64,000 bases of DNA from JAHJQQ01 sp964458835 (lineage in GTDB: Bacteria > Pseudomonadota > Gammaproteobacteria > Thiohalobacterales > Thiohalobacteraceae). The notes under the pieces are model-generated. The model saw only the letters and a program-made list of their open reading frames with translations. It did no database searches and had not been told where the DNA came from. Shown piece after piece: positions 9,801-17,725 of this stretch. Positions within the stretch are counted from its first letter, which is position 1, and the number at the start of each line of letters is the position of its first letter. A program made the position numbers and the translations under genes. The stretch lies in assembly GCA_964458835.1 (NCBI GenBank), contig CAYWKV010000002.1, positions 7,709 to 71,708 on the forward strand, in the 5' to 3' direction.

Positions 9801-10022
9801 GGCGAGCTGCGGCTGCGTCCCATCCTGATGACGACGCTCACGACGGTGGTAGGCCTGCTGCCGCTGTCGCTGGGCTGGGGCGAGGGCGCGGAGATGCTGC
9901 AGCCGCTGGCGCAGACCATGGTCTGGGGGCTGAGCTTCTCGCTGCTGGTGTCGCTGCTGCTGGTGCCCGTGGTCTATCTTGGATTCCACCGCATCGCCCC
10001 GCCCGCCAGCGGCGCGAGCTGA
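6879..10022 (+). CDS. RND family efflux pump inner membrane permease
   Basis: The 1047-residue protein is a complete RND permease with two repeats, each having one membrane helix, a large periplasmic loop and five further helices. In the TM4 proton-relay region the sequence is GIGMLVDSAIVMLENI (about 406-421). It keeps the first aspartate, but serine replaces the second Asp of AcrB, a pattern common in AcrB-distant HAE-type transporters. Hydrophobic segments cluster at about 20-40, 340-540, 550-570 and 860-1040. It starts inside the stop codon of the adaptor gene. The pair probably exports hydrophobic compounds together with an unlinked TolC-type channel. Substrates cannot be assigned. Confidence 0.93.
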   Translation: MSAPPVPAAPGRSGGIAAWSIRHPIGVTMITLAVIVLGVFFSLRLPIDLLPNIVYPEVRVRILDPGVSAGIMEDQITRNLEEQLAITENVIDLVSTSKEGESSVDMWFPYGTDIDIALRDASNRLDRAMRFMPTTIDPPMIYKSDPQQIPVAEFVVSSAHLDPVELRSYVDYTLSRSFINLPGVASTEVGGGLIREIQITPDLERLAAVGLTSAELIERLREANRDVAAGRLHAGAREYSSRTAGRFRNVEEIRQLPIVVPGGNSLPLRELAEIRDTHEDERLRVRFDGVAGVKLTIQKQPTANAVAVVDAVMQRMQWLRDTGQLPADVTISTVSDQSIYVRYALNNAIGAGLSGAGLAMAVVFLFLGDLRRTLVIGSAIPIAIAVTLFVMEFTGLTLNIMSLGGLAVGIGMLVDSAIVMLENIHRHQDEGEDPLHAGIHAATEVNSAIVASTSTNLAAVLPFLMITGLSGLLFRELIITVSAAIFAAMLVALTLVPAWGARLRPERERGEAGWHRAFNRQTERLQHAYGRLLRGLTARRGAQLLCLFAFVALLGLSAPNFLTGKEIFLPDLDEGRITVRVTGDTGTAMETMDEVARRLEALFHSQAEVDSVFTTTGGFVFGRTARELSSRATLQVQLKPLDQRAVSSNEWVTRMNAEIEKLQLVGYKIIMRVAGLRGLRVGAGEDDVAFRIQGPELTTLQALGPQVVAALGETPGLRNLSWTGEETQHELAVTVDRERATQLGLSVDDIGMALRFALDGEIAGDFIADDRQFDIRVRVPQPEMKTVSDLESILLFASEGDRPAVRLSDVARVGLTAAPTEILRYQQERMVEVYASLTGDRALNEVMEDAQRRLAALDLPAGYRVYDIGAFTELQEGRQIAGLLLALALFLVFVVMAVQYESLRNPLVILLSVPFAATGPALALPLLGVPLSMPVWLGLIMLAGIVVNNAIVLVEYIELLRAKGRSAHEAIATAGELRLRPILMTTLTTVVGLLPLSLGWGEGAEMLQPLAQTMVWGLSFSLLVSLLLVPVVYLGFHRIAPPASGAS

Positions 10023-10099
10023 GCACCGACCGGCCCGGGCGCGGTTTTTTCGGCACACTGCTACACTGCCCTTCGGCCACGAGATCGAGGTGGAGACTC

Positions 10100-10468
10100 A
10101 TGAGCGACCAAACCCCTGTCATCAAGAGCGAGCCGCTCTACCAGCTGCTGCGCGCCGGCAAGGTGGAAGACTTCAACCGGCGGCGGCAGGCGGGCGAGCG
10201 CTGCGATCTGACTCGGTGTGATCTCCGTGGACTGGATCTGCGCGGCCTGCAGGCCGACGGCCTGGATCTCAGCGATAGCTACTTTCGCCAGACCGACCTG
10301 CGCGGAGTCGATCTGAGCAATGCGCGGCTGATTGGCGCGAGCATCCACGGTGCCAAGATCTCCGGGGTCTACTTCCCGGTCGATCTGCCTCCCGACGAAA
10401 TCCTGATGTCGCTGGAGCACGGCACCCGGCTGCGCTACGGCACCCCGGTGCGCGCCTGCAAAGAGTGA
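10100..10468 (+). CDS. Pentapeptide repeat protein
   Basis: This 122-residue protein has an N-terminal helix (LYQLLRAGKVEDFNRRRQ) followed by about nine pentapeptide repeats of the A(D/N)LXX type at about 36-85 (CDLRG LDLRG LQADG LDLSD, then TDLRG VDLSN ARLIG ASIHG), which fold as a right-handed quadrilateral beta helix. A short proline-rich tail ending in GTRLRYGTPVRACKE follows. A GAGGTGGAGA ribosome binding site precedes the ATG. It is transcribed in the same direction as the RND genes, 77 bases behind them, and is convergent with the DUF255 gene. Proteins of this architecture have no settled function. Confidence 0.85.
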   Translation: MSDQTPVIKSEPLYQLLRAGKVEDFNRRRQAGERCDLTRCDLRGLDLRGLQADGLDLSDSYFRQTDLRGVDLSNARLIGASIHGAKISGVYFPVDLPPDEILMSLEHGTRLRYGTPVRACKE

Positions 10469-10478
10469 TGCACGGCGC

Positions 10479-12308
10479 TCAATCGCGCCGGTACAGCGCG
10501 ATGTGGCTCGCGTGCGCGAAGGGTGCGCGCGCCACCACCGGCAGGGCCCGCGCCAACGCCCGGCGGAGCTGCGGCGCGGTGGCGTCGAGCTCCTGCGACA
10601 GCGCCATCAGCAGCGCCGGCGGCGCCGGCAGCGGGCCGTCGGACACGGCGGCGCCGCCCACGCCCCAGCGCAGCAGCGCATCCTCGCCCAGGCGCCAGCC
10701 GTCCCGATCGTCATGGAAACGCGACCAGGCGCGGTCGACCAGCTCCCGCAGCCGACGGTGATCGTCCTTGTCCGCACCGAAGACATCCGCGTAGGTGCGC
10801 AGGCCGGCGGCGACGAAGGCGTAGTCCTCCAGCTCCGCCGGAACCGCCGGGTGGTCCTCCGGACGCACGCGCACCAGGCGGCCGTCGACGAAGAAATGCG
10901 TCGCCACGAAGTCGCGCTGGGCCCGCGCGGCGCGCGCATAGCGGCCCTCCGGCCGGCCCGCATCGAACGTGCGCGCGGCTTCGCTCAGCGCCGTCAGCAT
11001 CAGGCCGTTCCAGCCGGCCAGGCGCTTGGTGTCGACGGGCAGTCCGCGCGCGGCGCGTGCCGACAGCAGGCGGAGGCGCAGTATCTCCAGGATCTCGTGG
11101 ACCTCGGTCGACGCACGGCCGGACTCGTGTGCCAGCGCACCGATGCCCAGGCGCGGGATCAGATGATGGCCACCGTCGAACCCCGGCGCGCCGTCCAGTC
11201 CCCAGAGGCGTTCCAGCAACGGGAAGTACGGACCTGCCAACCGTTCGATCTCCGCCGCGTCCCATAAATAGTGGGCGCCCTCTTCGCCTGCGGCATCGAC
11301 CGCCGACAGTGCGGCGACGTAACCGCCGCCCGACGCCGCCATGTCCCGCAGCAGGAACTCCAGTGTGTCGCGCGCGACGTCTGCGTAGCGCATCTCGCCG
11401 AACAGCTCCGCGGCGCGCAGATACACGACGGCGAGCTGGGCGTTGTCGGAGAGCATCTTCTCGAAATGCGGCAGCTGCCAGCCGGGATCGGTCGTGTAGC
11501 GGAAGAAGCCCCCGCCGAGATGGTCGCGCAGGCCCTGCGCGGCGATCTGCTCCAGCGTCAGCCGCAGGAACTCCGCCAGACGCGGATCCGGCCTGCGCGT
11601 CTGCAGCTCCAGCAGCGCGGCCAGCTGCGGCGCCATGGGGAACTTGCTCTGCGCGCCGAAACCGCCGGCGAGCTCATCGGCCAGCGCCAGCGCCTCGTCC
11701 AGCAGCCGGTCGTCCAGGTGTCGCGCAGCAGGGCTTTCCCCGGCATCTGCAGACTGAGCTGCACGGGCATCGGCAGCGGCGCGCGCCAGATCCGCGAGCC
11801 GGTCCGCATCCCGCGACCAGCGCCGGGCAAGATCCTCCAGGAAGGCCCGGAACTCGTGCGGCGGCAGATACAGCGCACCGGCCAGCGGATAGCCGTCGGC
11901 GGTGAGGAAGACATTCGCCGGCCACCCCGCCTGACCGCGCGTCCGGCGCAGGAAATCCATCAGTCCGGCATCGACCGTCGGCGACCATTCGCGGTCGAGT
12001 TTCACGGGAACGAAATGGCGGTTGATGAGGGTGGCGATGGCGGGATCGCGATAGCTCTCCCGCTGCATGACGTGGCACCAGTGGCAGCTGAAATAGCCGG
12101 TCGACACCAGCAGCAGCCGACCCTCGCGCGCCGCGTATTCAAAGGCCTCGGCGCCCCACACCTGCCAGCGCACCGGATCGTCCGCGTGCATGGCGAGATA
12201 GGGCGAGGGGTGATCCGCGAGCCGGTTGCGCAGCGGCGCGTCGGCGCGGGCCGCGGACAGCGGCGTGAACGCGAGCAGCAGGACCAGGATCAGCGGGATG
12301 GGTGGCAC
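10479..12308 (-). CDS. Exported DUF255 / YyaL-SPATA20-like protein with thioredoxin domain
   Basis: This 609-residue protein is a relative of YyaL/SPATA20: an N-terminal thioredoxin-like DUF255 domain joined to an (alpha/alpha)6 barrel resembling cellobiose epimerases and glucosidases. The redox motif is CHWC in STGYFSCHWCHVMQRESY. A GTG start at 12308 is preferred because AGGAGG sits exactly six bases upstream. Starting at the earlier ATG would overlap tatC. The GTG start exposes a signal peptide (PLILVLLLAFTPLSAARA, about 5-22), whereas most relatives are cytosolic, so this copy is probably periplasmic. Barrel landmarks include GGFGAQSKFPMAP, GGGFFRYTTDPGW, HFEKMLSDNAQL and WNGLMLTALSEAAR. 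It lies 40 bases downstream of tatC. Confidence 0.87.
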   Translation of the reverse strand: MPPIPLILVLLLAFTPLSAARADAPLRNRLADHPSPYLAMHADDPVRWQVWGAEAFEYAAREGRLLLVSTGYFSCHWCHVMQRESYRDPAIATLINRHFVPVKLDREWSPTVDAGLMDFLRRTRGQAGWPANVFLTADGYPLAGALYLPPHEFRAFLEDLARRWSRDADRLADLARAAADARAAQSADAGESPAARHLDDRLLDEALALADELAGGFGAQSKFPMAPQLAALLELQTRRPDPRLAEFLRLTLEQIAAQGLRDHLGGGFFRYTTDPGWQLPHFEKMLSDNAQLAVVYLRAAELFGEMRYADVARDTLEFLLRDMAASGGGYVAALSAVDAAGEEGAHYLWDAAEIERLAGPYFPLLERLWGLDGAPGFDGGHHLIPRLGIGALAHESGRASTEVHEILEILRLRLLSARAARGLPVDTKRLAGWNGLMLTALSEAARTFDAGRPEGRYARAARAQRDFVATHFFVDGRLVRVRPEDHPAVPAELEDYAFVAAGLRTYADVFGADKDDHRRLRELVDRAWSRFHDDRDGWRLGEDALLRWGVGGAAVSDGPLPAPPALLMALSQELDATAPQLRRALARALPVVARAPFAHASHIALYRRD

Positions 12309-12348
12309 GCCTCCCCTCCTTGCCAACGGGCCGGGCCGCGGCAGGCGC

Positions 12349-13212
12349 TTACGGCTTGGGCTCCGCAACGTCCTTGCGCTCGCCCGCCTCGATGCGGTCG
12401 AGCTCGGCGTCCATCTCGGCCTCGGTCATGGGCTCGAAGGGCGCGGCCTCGGCGTCGGCGTCGTCCTTCTTCGGAACGAAGCGCCGCGCCATGAAGACAC
12501 CCAGCTCGAACAGCAACCACATCGGCACCGCGAGCAGCGTCTGCGAAATGACGTCCGGCGGGGTCAGCAGCATGCCGATCACGAAGGCGCCGACGATGAT
12601 GTAGGGGCGCTTCGCGGCCAGCGCGTCCGGCGTCGTCACGCCCATCCACACCAGCACGAAAGTGGCCACCGGGATCTCGAACGCGACACCGAAGGCGAAG
12701 AACAGCGTCAGCACGAAGTCCAGATACTTGCCGATGTCGGTCATCATCGCCACGCCCTCGGGCGCGGTGCTGGTGAGAAAGGCGAAGATCAGGGGGAACA
12801 CCACGTAGTAGGCGAACAGGCCGCCCAGGTAGAACAGCAGCGTGCTCGACACCAGCAGCGGCACGACCATGCGGCGTTCGTGCCGGTAGAGACCGGGCGC
12901 GATGAACGCCCAGAGCTGGTAGAGCAGAAACGGCACGGCGATGAAGATCGCCAGCACCAGCGCCAGCTTGAAGGGGATGAGAAACGGCGATATCACTTCG
13001 ATGGCGATCATGGAGCTGTTCTCGGGCATGTGCCTGAGCAGTGGCTCGGCGAGCACGGAGAACAACTGGTTGGCGAAGGGCGCCAACGCCAGGAAGACGA
13101 CGAGTACGACCACGACCATGCGCAGGATGCGGTCGCGCAGCTCGATCAGATGGGCGAGGAACGGCTGCTCCACGTCGCCGGTGGAGTCGCGCTTGGGATC
13201 AGGTGTTGCCAT
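12349..13212 (-). CDS. tatC: Sec-independent protein translocase subunit TatC
   Basis: TatC (287 residues) is the receptor subunit of the twin-arginine export pathway in the inner membrane and binds the RR signal peptide together with TatB. Six hydrophobic helices are visible. Family signatures include FLAHLIELRDRILR near the N-terminus, YQLWAFIAPGLYRHERR (about 113-129), AFGVAFEIPVATFVLVWMG and RPYIIVGAFVIGMLLTPPDVISQ, here quoted in parts. The C-terminal tail is long, acidic and about 45 residues beyond the last helix. The start codon lies inside the end of tatB (14-base overlap), as expected for coupled tat genes. The gene set tatABC follows hisE, a frequent proteobacterial arrangement. 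Confidence 0.97.
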   Translation of the reverse strand: MATPDPKRDSTGDVEQPFLAHLIELRDRILRMVVVVLVVFLALAPFANQLFSVLAEPLLRHMPENSSMIAIEVISPFLIPFKLALVLAIFIAVPFLLYQLWAFIAPGLYRHERRMVVPLLVSSTLLFYLGGLFAYYVVFPLIFAFLTSTAPEGVAMMTDIGKYLDFVLTLFFAFGVAFEIPVATFVLVWMGVTTPDALAAKRPYIIVGAFVIGMLLTPPDVISQTLLAVPMWLLFELGVFMARRFVPKKDDADAEAAPFEPMTEAEMDAELDRIEAGERKDVAEPKP

Positions 13213-13561
13213 GCTGCCTTGACGGGGACTGATCCGTTACCTGGGCGGGGTCGGCGTTCTCGGCATCACGCGCCGCCTGCGCTTCCGGACTGAAGAATTC
13301 CCGGGCCGCCGCCGTGGCCTCGTCGATCTCCTCGACGATCTCGTGCAGGCCGGCGGAATCGGCCTGCTTCTCGAGCGTGCGCTTGAGCTCGTCGGCAGCC
13401 AGCTCGCGCTGCACGTCGGCCTTGACGGTCGCGATCATGCGGCGCGCGCGGCCCATGTACAGCCCGGCCGTGCGCGCCACGCGCGGCAGCCGCTCCGGTC
13501 CGACCACGACCAGTGCCACAATCGCGACGAGGACGAGTTCCCAGAAACCGATATCGAACAT
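13199..13561 (-). CDS. tatB: Sec-independent protein translocase subunit TatB
   Basis: TatB (120 residues) has the single N-terminal membrane helix MFDIGFWELVLVAIVALVV, the FGF/ELVL pattern typical of TatB, and the GPERLP hinge (about 22-27). An amphipathic helix follows and then a charged, disordered tail. It works with TatC in recognising twin-arginine signal peptides. It overlaps tatC by 14 bases. The gap of 91 bases between tatA and tatB is filled by a CTAGGG-type repeat element, which is unusual for genes normally a few bases apart. Confidence 0.95.
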   Translation of the reverse strand: MFDIGFWELVLVAIVALVVVGPERLPRVARTAGLYMGRARRMIATVKADVQRELAADELKRTLEKQADSAGLHEIVEEIDEATAAAREFFSPEAQAARDAENADPAQVTDQSPSRQHGNT

Positions 13562-13565
13562 GATG

Positions 13566-13650
13566 TCAGGGACTAGGGGCTAGGGGCCAGGAGGAGGCGC
13601 GGAAAACGGGTGGTTTTCCTAGAACCTAGTCGCTAGTCCCTAGCCCCTGA
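13566..13650. repeat. CTAGGG-type palindromic element, copy 1
   Basis: An 85-bp imperfect palindrome lies between tatA and tatB. The left end has direct heptads (GGGACTA, GGGGCTA), the right end has their complements (CTAGTCG, CTAGTCC, CTAGCCC), and the two outermost ends pair (TCAGGG../..CCCTGA). Similar elements lie at 15537-15623, 15838-15928 and 60171-60292. Confidence 0.7.
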
Positions 13651-13652
13651 TC

Positions 13653-13889
13653 TTATGCCTTGTCCTTCTCTTTGGCGGTCACTTCGCCGTCGATGGTGCG
13701 GCCGCCCGGCTGTTCGAGCTGATCCTTGTCGGCGCCCTTCTCCTCGCCTTCCTTCACGGCGCTCTTGAAGCCCTTGACGGCGGTGCCCAGGTCGGTTCCC
13801 AGCGTGCGCAAGCGCTTGGCGCCGAACAGGACCAGCACGATCGCCAGAACGATCAGAAGCTGCCAGATACTGATGCCACCCAATCCCAT
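13653..13889 (-). CDS. tatA: Sec-independent protein translocase subunit TatA
   Basis: TatA (78 residues) forms the size-adjustable pore of the twin-arginine translocase. It has the short N-terminal helix GISIWQLLIVLAIVLVLFG (4-22), the FGAKRLRTLG hinge, an amphipathic helix containing DLGTAVKGFKSAVKEGEE, and a short charged tail. GGAGGAG precedes the ATG. It follows hisE on the minus strand at a distance of 45 bases and is probably part of the same long transcript as the his genes. Confidence 0.96.
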   Translation of the reverse strand: MGLGGISIWQLLIVLAIVLVLFGAKRLRTLGTDLGTAVKGFKSAVKEGEEKGADKDQLEQPGGRTIDGEVTAKEKDKA

Positions 13890-13934
13890 ACCAACTCCTC
13901 CAGCCGCAACCTTGGCGGCGTTGCAAATCCAGGC

Positions 13935-14255
13935 CTATTCAGGCGTGCGGGCCGCCTTCTCCTCCAGTCCGGAGAGACCGAAGCGGCGGTCCAGTTCGCG
14001 CAATACGTCCGCGGGACCGAGGTCCTGCTGCGCCAGCATGACCAGGGTATGAAACCACAAATCCGCGGTTTCATAAATCAGGTGCTCCCGTGAACCATCC
14101 TTCGCGGCCAGGATGGTCTCGGTGGCCTCCTCGCCCACCTTCTTCAGAATGGCGTCGAGGCCCTTGCTGTAGAGCCTGGCGACGTAGGAACTGTCGGGAT
14201 CAGCGCCCTTGCGCGCCTCCAGGACCGCGGCCAGTTGCTCCAGGATATCGCTCAT
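13935..14255 (-). CDS. hisE: Phosphoribosyl-ATP pyrophosphatase
   Basis: HisE (106 residues) hydrolyses phosphoribosyl-ATP to phosphoribosyl-AMP, the second step of histidine synthesis. It is an all-alpha MazG-like protein with the metal-binding pattern KKVGEEATETILAAKDG (about 35-51) and the YETADLWFHTLVML helix (about 60-73), which contain the expected EExxE and ExxD acidic residues. In enterics HisE is fused to HisI. Here the two are separate genes with 16 bases between them. Length and motifs are normal. Confidence 0.96.
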   Translation of the reverse strand: MSDILEQLAAVLEARKGADPDSSYVARLYSKGLDAILKKVGEEATETILAAKDGSREHLIYETADLWFHTLVMLAQQDLGPADVLRELDRRFGLSGLEEKAARTPE

Positions 14256-14271
14256 GCCCCACCACTCCCGC

Positions 14272-14658
14272 TTACTTGTAGATGGCGCCGGGGTCCTTCA
14301 GCACCGGCTCCACCGCCTGCCAGCGCCCGTTCTCCAGCCGATGGAAAAAACAGCTGCGCCGGCCGGTATGGCAGGCGATGCCGCCGACCTGCTCGACCTT
14401 CAGCAGAATCACGTCCTTGTCGCAGTCCAGGCGGATATCGCTGACGGTCTGCACGTGCCCCGATTCCTCGCCCTTGCGCCACAGCCGGCGGCGCGAGCGC
14501 GACCAGTATACGGCGCGCCCCTCTTCCACGGTGAGTGCGAGGGATTCGCGGTTCATCCAGGCGAACATGAGCACCTCGCCGGTCGCGGCGTCCTGCGCGA
14601 TCACCGGCACCAGGCCGTCCGCGGTCCACGTGATCTCATCCAGCCAGTTCGTGTCCAT
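14272..14658 (-). CDS. hisI: Phosphoribosyl-AMP cyclohydrolase
   Basis: HisI (128 residues) opens the adenine ring of phosphoribosyl-AMP, the third step of histidine synthesis, using zinc and magnesium. The substrate and metal motif YWSRSRRRLWRKGEESGH (about 51-68) and the D-C-D-K-D block (LDCDKDVIL, about 77-85) are intact, as is the C-terminal CHTGRRSCFFH with two zinc-binding cysteines. It is a stand-alone protein rather than a HisIE fusion. It lies between hisF and hisE. The 105-base gap to hisF shows no gene. Confidence 0.96.
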   Translation of the reverse strand: MDTNWLDEITWTADGLVPVIAQDAATGEVLMFAWMNRESLALTVEEGRAVYWSRSRRRLWRKGEESGHVQTVSDIRLDCDKDVILLKVEQVGGIACHTGRRSCFFHRLENGRWQAVEPVLKDPGAIYK

Positions 14659-14763
14659 GTTCGCAATACGCTCCGGCGTCTCGATAGGACGCCCCAGGTG
14701 GCGGATTTATTGCAGACGCCGATTCCGCGTGGAAATCCGGAAATGGCGGGCCGGGCGGCCCGC

Positions 14764-15534
<771 letters not shown>

Positions 15535-15536
15535 AA

Positions 15537-15623
15537 ATTCAGGTCCTAGATCCTAGGTCCTAGGGACGTACGACCAAGCTTGGGAGCACGGTTTTCCCTC
15601 GGCCCTAGCACCTATCGAACAGT
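15537..15623. repeat. CTAGG-type palindromic element, copy 2
   Basis: The element starts with TTCAGGTCCTAG and stacked CTAGGTC heptads, has a CAAGCTTGGGAG core and ends with GGCCCTAGCACCTA. It is nearly identical to copy 3 at 15838-15928. The two bracket a GTAGGAGC element in the hisF-hisA gap. The stretch 15535-15927 therefore holds three repeats and an assembly gap but no gene. Confidence 0.7.
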
Positions 15624-15641
15624 CCTAATTGCAGGACAGAT

Positions 15642-15764
15642 TTTGTAGGAGCGGGGGGGGGGGGCGGGGGCGCGGGGGCGCGCGGACAGCGCGGGGCCGA
15701 GGCAGGNNNNNNNNNNGAACGGTCCTGCGCAGACCGGTTCGCGGGCAAAGCCCGCTCCTACAAA
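15642..15764. repeat. GTAGGAGC palindromic element, damaged copy
   Basis: The outer ends TTTGTAGGAGCGGG and the complementary GCCCGCTCCTACAAA mark a palindromic element of the family that is perfect at 31352-31428. The interior is a low-complexity G run followed by ten N, so its true sequence is uncertain. Confidence 0.6.
15707..15716. other. Assembly gap (10 N)
   Basis: Ten unknown bases lie inside a repeat between hisF and hisA. The bases just before them are G-homopolymer rich and look like low-quality sequence. Confidence 0.95.
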
Positions 15765-15837
15765 TGCCGTGTTCTGTGGAAAGCCCAATAGAGCCTGGAA
15801 CCCAGCTCCTCAATTCCACACATCGTCGGTTCATTAA

Positions 15838-15928
15838 GTTCAGGTCCTAGGTCCTAGGTTCTAGGGGCTTGCAGCCAAGCTTGGGAGAAAGGCTTTCCCT
15901 CGGCCCTGGCACCTAGAACCCAGAACCT
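15838..15928. repeat. CTAGG-type palindromic element, copy 3
   Basis: This copy matches copy 2 nearly base for base over its CTAGGTC heptads, CAAGCTTGGGAG core and CCCTCGGCCCTGG stretch. It ends with ACCTAGAACCCAGAACC, touching the stop codon of hisA at 15928. Confidence 0.7.
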
Positions 15929-16665
15929 CATCCTCGTAAATCGTCGACCAGCTTCTGCGCGGCGGCGAGGTCGATGCTGCCCTCGTACAGCGCGCGGCCG
16001 ATGATGGCGCCCATGATGCCTTCGTTCTCCACGGCGCACAGGGCCTGGATGTCGGCCATGCTGCTGACGCCGCCGGAGGCGATCACGGGAATGGTGATGG
16101 AGCGCGCCAGCGCCAGCGTGGATTCGACATTGACACCGTTCATCATGCCGTCGCGGCCGATGTCGGTGTAGACGATCGCCACGACGCCGTCGCGCTCGAA
16201 GCGCTGCGCCAGCTCCTGCACGTTGTGGTGCGACAGCTTCGACCAGCCGTCGATGGCGGCCTTGCCGTCCCGGGCGTCGAGCCCGACGATGATGTGCCCG
16301 GGAAACTCCATGCACAGATCGTTGATGAAGTGCGGCGCACTGACTGCCTTGGTACCGATGATCACGTAGCTGACGCCGGCATCGAGGTAGGCCTGCACGG
16401 TGTCCTCGTCGCGGATGCCGCCGCCGACCTGGATGGGCAGATCGGGAAAGGTCTCGGCGATCTCCTTGATCACGGCCGCATTCACCGGCTGGCCGGCGAA
16501 GGCGCCGTTCAGATCGACGATGTGCAGCCGGCGCGCGCCGGCCTCCATCCAGCGCCGCGCGACGTCGACGGGGTCGTCGGAGAATACCGTCTCGTCGTCC
16601 ATGCGTCCCTGGCGCAGACGCACGCATTTGCCGTCTTTCAGGTCGATGGCGGGTATCAGCAACAT
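15928..16665 (-). CDS. hisA: Phosphoribosylformimino-AICAR ribotide isomerase
   Basis: HisA (245 residues) isomerises ProFAR to PRFAR, the fourth step of histidine synthesis. The barrel shows the catalytic Asp in IPAIDLKDGKCVRL (4-17), a second acidic site in VYTDIGRDGM (about 128-137), and phosphate-binding GGGIRDED and ASGGVSSM loops. The ATG at 16665 follows AGAGGAAAGG and gives the standard family start MLLIPAIDLKDG. The frame stays open upstream into the hisH 3' end, but without homology. It lies 52 bases downstream of hisH. Confidence 0.97.
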   Translation of the reverse strand: MLLIPAIDLKDGKCVRLRQGRMDDETVFSDDPVDVARRWMEAGARRLHIVDLNGAFAGQPVNAAVIKEIAETFPDLPIQVGGGIRDEDTVQAYLDAGVSYVIIGTKAVSAPHFINDLCMEFPGHIIVGLDARDGKAAIDGWSKLSHHNVQELAQRFERDGVVAIVYTDIGRDGMMNGVNVESTLALARSITIPVIASGGVSSMADIQALCAVENEGIMGAIIGRALYEGSIDLAAAQKLVDDLRG

Positions 16666-16717
16666 GAGCCTTTCCTCTGCGCTTGATCGGGTTGCGAAGG
16701 TTGATCCAGGGACGAGT

Positions 16718-17365
16718 CTAATCCTGACCGTCCCAGTTGACGAAATTGGCGAGTAGCCGCAGCCCAACGTGCTGACTCTTCTCGGGGTGGAACTGCACGG
16801 CGAACATGCCTTCGCCGCGCAACGCGCTGGCGAAGCTCAGACCGTAGCCGGTGGTGCCCGCGCAGCTGCGTTCGTCGGCCGGCTGCGCGTAGTAGCTGTG
16901 CACGAAATAGAAGCGGCTGTCCTGTTCGATGCCGGCCCACAGCGGATGCGGACGCTGATGCACCCGATTCCAGCCCATGTGCGGAATCTTCAGGCGCGCG
17001 CCGCCGCCCGCGTCATCCACGAGCCCGTTGGGGAAGCGCCGCACCTGGCCGGGAATCAGCCCCAGGGCCGCCGTGCCGCCGTTTTCCTCCGAGACATCCA
17101 GCAGGGCCTGCATGCCCAGGCAGACGCCCAGCAGCGGCCGCTTGCCGGCCAGACTGCGGATCAGGGCGTCGAATTCCAGCCGTCGCAGTTCCTCCATGCA
17201 GTCGCGGATGGCACCGACACCGGGGAAGATGACGCGGTCGGCGCGCTCGATCGCGGCGCGCTCGGCCGTGACCACGACGCGCGCATCGCCCGCGACGTGC
17301 TCCACCGCCTTCGCGATGGAATGCAGGTTGCCCATGCCGTAATCGATGATGGCGACGGATGTCAT
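16718..17365 (-). CDS. hisH: Imidazole glycerol phosphate synthase glutamine amidotransferase subunit
   Basis: HisH (215 residues) releases ammonia from glutamine and channels it to HisF. The class I glutaminase triad is visible: the nucleophile Cys in LLGVCLGMQAL (about 81), and His and Glu in VQFHPEKSQH (about 196-198). N-terminal VAIIDYGMGNLHSIAKA and FPGVGAI are family hallmarks. The 360 bases before its start contain tandem repeats and an assembly gap, so whether hisB and hisH share one transcript cannot be judged here. Confidence 0.97.
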   Translation of the reverse strand: MTSVAIIDYGMGNLHSIAKAVEHVAGDARVVVTAERAAIERADRVIFPGVGAIRDCMEELRRLEFDALIRSLAGKRPLLGVCLGMQALLDVSEENGGTAALGLIPGQVRRFPNGLVDDAGGGARLKIPHMGWNRVHQRPHPLWAGIEQDSRFYFVHSYYAQPADERSCAGTTGYGLSFASALRGEGMFAVQFHPEKSQHVGLRLLANFVNWDGQD

Positions 17366-17390
17366 AGTAATGGCAATGAGTGGAAGCGGG

Positions 17391-17623
17391 CGGAAGGTGA
17401 GGCGCTCGCGCCGAGAGGCCGCCCTGGGGCGGAAGGTGAGGCGCTNNNNNNNNNNNNNNNNNNNNNNNNNNNNNNNNNNNNNNNNNNNNNNNNNNNNNNN
17501 NNNNNNNNNNNNNNNNNNNNNNNNNNNNNNNNNNNNNNNNNNNNNCGGAAGGTGAGGCGCTCGCGCCGAGAGGCCGCCCTGGGGCGGAAGGTGAGGCGCT
17601 CGCGCCGAGAGGCCGCCCTGGGG
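17391..17623. repeat. 39-bp tandem repeat interrupted by a gap
   Basis: A 39-bp unit beginning CGGAAGGTGAGGCGCTCG is seen once in full and once in part before the gap (17391-17445), and twice in full after it (17546-17584 and 17585-17623). Copies appear identical. The period is a multiple of three, so frames remain open through it, but there is no start signal or family resemblance to suggest a protein. The true copy number is hidden by the gap. Confidence 0.85.
17446..17545. other. Assembly gap (100 N placeholder)
   Basis: Exactly 100 N interrupt the 39-bp tandem array. The phase of the repeat across the gap is off by one base for a 100-base spacing, so the length is a placeholder. Confidence 0.95.
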
Positions 17624-17681
17624 CGTGCCCGCGAACCGCGTGGAGCAAAGCCGGTTCGCGGCCGGGGGCCGCTCCTGCAGG
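17624..17681. repeat. GTAGGAGC-type element, partial copy
   Basis: A hairpin CGCGAACC..GGTTCGCG (17631-17660) is followed by GGCCGGGGGCCGCTCCTGCAGG, which matches one arm of the family at 31352-31428. The opposite GTAGGAGC arm is missing, apparently replaced by the 39-bp tandem array. Confidence 0.55.
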
Positions 17682-17725
17682 ATTGTGTGTGTGATGACCC
17701 ATGGCGACGGGCTTCAGGCAGCCGC

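Noticed and set aside
7419..10058. Long minus-strand frame of 879 codons
   Set aside because: It is antisense to the RND permease, rich in Arg, Gln and His, and has no family resemblance.
17391..17623. 39-bp tandem repeat as a CRISPR array
   Set aside because: The repeats are contiguous, with no spacers between them, and no cas genes are in the window.
17013..17702. Minus-strand frame running through the N gap and the 39-bp repeats
   Set aside because: It stays open only because the repeat length is divisible by three and because N is read as unknown. It is antisense or out of frame to hisH.
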